In this document: piece after piece, positions 60,501 through 64,000 of the stretch | Layout of the letters: each line of letters starts with the position of its first letter | Position numbering within the stretch: the stretch's first letter is position 1 | DNA from: Solanum dulcamara | Lineage: Eukaryota; Streptophyta; Magnoliopsida; Solanales; Solanaceae | DNA length: 64,000 nt | Reading direction: 5' to 3' | NCBI RefSeq assembly: GCF_947179165.1 | Contig: NC_077240.1 | Coordinates: 29,684,001-29,748,000 of the forward strand | Position numbers and translations under genes: made by a program | Notes under the pieces: generated by a model | Databases searched by the model: none | What the model saw: only the letters and a program-made list of their open reading frames with translations | What the model was told of the DNA's origin: nothing

Positions 60501-63323
60501 ATCTTCTGAACATGTGAGTTCTTTACTGGCCAACACTCTACTCCATTCCATATAACAACGATGGTTTAACCACCATTCTGTAGAACCTACCTTTAAGTTT
60601 AGGTGGTACTTTCTTATCACATAAGACTCCAGAGGCAAGCTTTCATTTCATCCACGCTGCCCCAATGCGGTGCGTGACATCATCATTGATGTCCCCACTA
60701 CTCTGGTTGATGGATCCAAGATATTTAAAGCTTTTTGTCTTTGGGATAGGTTGGGTGGCAAGCCTCACTTCCATGCCCTTTTCATCCATTGCACTACTAA
60801 ATTTGCACTCCAAGTATTCTGTTTTGGTCCTGCTCAATCTGAACCCTTTGGACTCCAGTGCTTGTCTCCAAACCTCCAATTTATCATTAACTCTGTCCTG
60901 AGTCTCATCAATAAAAACTATGTCGTCCACAAGTAGCATACATCATTAAACCTCCTCCTGAATAGAACGTGTCAGCTCATCTATTACCACAGGCAAAAAG
61001 AAAAGGACTCAGCACAGATCCTTGATGTAGTCCCATCTCAACAGAAAAATGCTCTGAGTCACCTCCCACCGTCCTAACCCGAGTCTTGGCTCCAACATAT
61101 ATGTCCTTTATCGCCCTAATATACACCATCGGGACACCTTTAGCCTCCAGACCTTTCCAGAGAACATCCTTCGGAACTTTGTCATAGGCCTTCATAAGAC
61201 TTATCATAGTCCAAACCCATGACACATTGTCTGCTTCGACCCAACAGACGTCGCAGGTTTGTGCCTCGGTCTACACCATGATTGAGCCCCAAAGCGCGCA
61301 TACTATGTGAACTTGGTGCTCTATCTTACATAGCACTTAATTCCTCTCCTTTTCCGTTATGGGATTTGCCTTAAGTGTTAAATTCTAGCCTTCTTCAAAA
61401 GCTCGTCAGCCTAGAAGGCACACCAGTCTTTCTCTGATTCATCTTCATTAGTCCGGCTTCCATCATGGGCGTCACAAGTACTTGATCAGACCAGATTGCA
61501 AGCTTTCTTGTTTGTTCACATCTACTCTTATCTTTTTCTTTTTTGGTGATTATTTAACTCATACATGCATTTGACCACATTGTGCTTATAGATCATTTTA
61601 ATGAGCTATGCACTGCTTTTTCGTTAGATTTAGCAGGATATTTGATCAGACCAAATTGGAAGATTTTCTGTTCCCTCATACCAACTTTCTTTACCTCCTA
61701 TTGGTGAATATTCTCTCATAGGTGGCTGTGTTCATAGATAGTTGCAGTTTGCTCTGAAAGTCTGTAATTTGTTTTTTTCAGAGCTGAAATAAATTAAACA
61801 CCTATCTGTGCTATTACCATGGAGGCTTTCGAGGGCATTTGATTACCATGGAGGCTTTCGAGGGCATTTGATGTTATCTTTCATATTTTTTTTTATCAGT
61901 TATTATAAATTAACATTTTGATGCCCTTGACAGGTTTCTTGTGTCATTTGGGGGAAGATATTTGGGGAATGATATCAATGTCGTACCATCAGATTGTAAA
62001 ATTGAAGGTGATCAATTATTAAAGATACATGTCCCTAGAACTGAAGCAGATCTTTTTGGCCCCGCTTTTGTTGAGGTAGAAATTCTAACTAAATATCTTC
62101 TTTTGTCCTCATTCCAAGTTGTCTTTTTGGCCTATAAATGTATCATTCATATAATAGGCACCGCGATTCATTTCATTATATTTTGTTATATTTAGCCAGT
62201 TATATTCTAAAAGAGAACTACTGAAGGAATAATGTTAGAAAAAAACCATTTAAAAAAATAATGTTGGAAAAAGTCAAATCGCATTTATTTTTGATAAGGA
62301 AAATCTGTCACTTTTATAGATTTTACAAGTTCCGTACACCAGAAGAGGAGAGCTAATTATAATCCCCAAGGGTATGGCTGAGTTGAGGCTTAAGAGTGAT
62401 GAGCCAGATATTCCAGGTTCAAATCCTAGCAAAAACATTCAGTTCGAGTCTATTTGCACCACCCTTGGTGGGCAGTCTTACCTGACACATGTATTTGTGA
62501 TCTGTAGAAAATTGTCCGATGGATTAGTTGAGTTGAGTGCAAATTGACCCAAACAGCACCATCATTTGTATTGAAAAAAAGACGGGAGCTAGCTATACTT
62601 TTGGAACTTCTATTACAACACTTCCTTGGTGATAATTTTCAATGGAATGAACCTCAACTTTCTAATGTAAAGGTCTATCCCAATTGAATATATGAGTGCT
62701 GATGGAGTAATAAGGAGTGTGCTGATGGAGTAATATAGAGTGCGACTTCTTGCAAGATATCGATTTTATGTATTTAATATACTTGAACCTGTGTTTGTGT
62801 TTCACTAATCTTGGCTGTAAATAATCCAACCTGGTCTATTTTGTAGGTCGAGAATGAATCTGGCTTATCTAACTTCATCCCCATCCTCATTGCGGAAAAG
62901 GATATTTGTGCAGAAATGAAGGAAATACAACGGAAGTTATGTTCTGTAGGGTCAGAATCCACTTCTGTTTGTTCTCCATGTGAAGCTTCCACGTCTAGAA
63001 AATCAGAATTTTCAGAATTTATGCTGGATGTGGCATGGTTACTAAGGGAGCCTTCATCAGAAAATGTTCAGATTATGGCGTCTGTACAGTTGCAGAGATT
63101 TAATTATTTATTGAACATATTAATGGAAAGTCAGTCGACTATTATTTTGGAAAGAGTATTGTCTTATTTTGAAAATATGGTGAAGAGAAACATGTTAGCT
63201 GGCCTCACTGATGCTGACATGAGACTTTTTCAGAAGAATATTCTCGAGAAAAATAATTTGCTTAAGGAAAGATTGCATCTAAAGGAATATTTTGTGGGAG
63301 ATTCGGGACAAATTATGCAGGAG
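54578..63323 (+). CDS. SPL7: SBP-box transcription factor, SPL7-type (copper response), 5' part
   Basis: SPL7 is the plant regulator that binds GTAC copper-response elements and turns on copper uptake and miR398 when copper is low. Exons: 54578-55164, 55866-56041, 56308-56516, 56612-56686, 56785-56891, 57278-57395, 57848-57983, 61934-62075 and 62847-63323, all with GT-AG borders; later exons lie beyond the window. An acidic/aromatic segment [13 protein letters not shown] is at residues 41-53. The SBP domain runs from residue 150: zinc ligands C150, C155, C172, C175, then C191, C194, H198, C210, with basic signal [18 protein letters not shown] at about 207-224. The first finger uses Cys where most SBP proteins have His, as in the SPL7 group. 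Downstream blocks ([40 protein letters not shown]) are family-typical. Exon 5 is one base short of the required frame near 56820, giving a stop 10 codons later. Confidence 0.87.
57781..57823 (-). mobile_element. Minimal RTE LINE 3' tail in SPL7 intron 6
   Basis: (AAC)n followed by ACCATACCCAGTGAAATCCC is the complement of an RTE 3' end. Only about 43 bp of the element is present. It ends 24 bp before exon 7, so it overlaps the branch-point and polypyrimidine zone of that acceptor. Confidence 0.75.
59432..59737. mobile_element. Stowaway-like MITE in SPL7 intron 7
   Basis: Left end TACTCCATCTGTCTCAATTT, right end whose complement starts ATACTCCCGTCAAATTTT. The middle has AT-rich sequence typical of the family, with words such as CATATATTTGGC and GTCAAACATGTCACAT. 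Confidence 0.72.
59823..61220 (-). mobile_element. 5'-truncated RTE LINE, antisense in SPL7 intron 7
   Basis: The complement ends in (GTT)n after GGGATTTCACTGGGTATG-like tail sequence. Reading on the minus strand from about 61215 it encodes RT fragments: [33 protein letters not shown], then [11 protein letters not shown] (catalytic FADD changed to LVDD) and [19 protein letters not shown]. Stops and frame changes break it. It is the same family as 16850-22293 but more decayed. Confidence 0.85.
61813..61870. repeat. Exact 29-bp tandem duplication in SPL7 intron 7
   Basis: ATTACCATGGAGGCTTTCGA plus nine more bases occurs twice in direct succession (61813-61841, 61842-61870), about 63 bp before exon 8. 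The copies are identical, so the duplication is recent or an assembly artefact. Confidence 0.92.
62360..62570 (+). mobile_element. tRNA-derived SINE in SPL7 intron 8
   Basis: An A-box-like TGGCTGAGTTGAGGC (62374-62388) and a perfect B box GGTTCAAATCC (62416-62426) are spaced as in a tRNA promoter. A unique body follows (GGTGGGCAGTCTTACCTG, GGATTAGTTGAGTTGAGTGC), with an A-rich end near 62570. It differs in sequence from the SINE at 6586-6755. Confidence 0.7.
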
Positions 63324-64000
63324 GTAAATACTTCTAGTCAAATCTTCCAAAATCATATGCAATCTGTTTTTCCAGCTATCAATCAAGTGACGATCTCATT
63401 TCGACATTGCCATATTATCTGAGTATGTAGCAGAATTGAGCGCTGCCATATTGTCTTCTAATTAAATGCATTGAGTTAGAATAATATTTTACATTTATTT
63501 TTATGCTGGTGAATAAGCTGCAAATAAATCTAAGTGTTGGTACATAAAAAGCGTACCTTGGCGTTGAAGCCCAAATCAAAATTGTTCCTCGCTAGGCTTG
63601 AACATGACCAAGCACCTAGCCCATCTAAAATGAGCTTGACTGGGTGAAAAGTAGTTAATTCTTTTATCTTTATGTTTCCATCCAATTGAATCTTCTGAAG
63701 CTGATATGTAAAATCTCAAGGGCTCAGAAGAGGCTCATTTATGCTAATCAAATTAGTACTCTTTCCCATTCTTCTAAAAATTTCCAAAAAAATGGCTCTC
63801 GAGGCATACTAGCAGGGCTTGACTAGAATCGTAGAAAGAAGCTGGTTCAATTGGTAAGCAAGGACATTATCGCGTCATGGGTGAAGCTGTGCACTTCAAA
63901 TGGTGACGCGCAAAGGGATCCCAACTAAAAATAATTGGTTCGTTGAATCTCAACTTTGAGGAGTTTGATTAATATAGGTATTATTGAATATTGGGTACTT
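63324..64000. other. Start of SPL7 intron 9, no further exon seen
   Basis: Follows the donor GTAAATAC at 63324. No further exon of the SPL7 C-terminal region is visible before the window ends. The stretch near 63540-63900 has a repeat-like look but was not assigned to a family. Confidence 0.5.

Noticed and set aside
63835..63910. tRNA-like sequence GGTTCAATTGGTAAGCAAGG
   Set aside because: It resembles an A box, but no B box or cloverleaf follows at the right distance.

Overview
This is a plant nuclear window, most likely from a nightshade (Solanaceae). The genes have introns, the intergenic DNA is AT-rich, and the repeats fit that family: a Tekay-type chromovirus, an RTE LINE with a TTG-repeat tail, Stowaway and MULE-type MITEs, tRNA-derived SINEs and non-autonomous Helitrons. 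The species cannot be fixed from the sequence alone. Only two host genes are visible; about two thirds of the rest is recognisable mobile DNA.

Layout. 1-8,326 holds an (AT)n tract, a solo LTR with a perfect target duplication (525-2340), a ~245-bp tandem array (2414-3342), two head-to-tail Helitron-like elements on the minus strand that each carry a degenerate satellite (3790-6922), and a foldback MITE (7380-8326). 8,327-11,470 is AT-rich with no visible gene. 11,471-16,471 (minus) is an intact seven-exon SR splicing-factor gene of the SC35-like group, closest to SCL28. Its upstream side is cut off ~380 bp from the ATG by a 5'-truncated RTE LINE (16850-22293), which is itself split by a 3.1-kb solo LTR. 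A cluster of three Helitron-like units follows (22294-26868).

27,327-49,526 is one large, decayed Tekay-type Ty3/gypsy element with two ~2.78-kb LTRs. It has been broken by four later LTR insertions, one inside another: 30106-33496, 34660-39271 containing 35118-38020, and 41561-45163. Each insertion has a 4/5 or 5/5 target duplication, so the order of events can be read directly. An LTR fragment (49894-50286) and a 4.3-kb gene-free stretch with a Stowaway MITE come next.

54,578 to beyond the right edge (plus) is an SPL7-type SBP-box gene, the copper-deficiency transcription regulator of plants. Nine exons are present and the C-terminal exons lie outside the window. Exon 5 appears to lack one base compared with the frame its conserved protein needs; this is either a real null mutation or a sequence error. 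The introns hold an antisense RTE copy, a Stowaway MITE, a SINE and a minimal RTE tail next to the exon 7 acceptor.

The two host genes show no functional link. Nothing here is clearly a new biological system. The most unusual signals are the tandem Helitrons with satellite cargo, a hairpin with a compensatory base-pair change in two related LTRs, clustered CpG palindromes in LTRs, and the SPL7 frame break. All boundaries and exon calls were made by eye.
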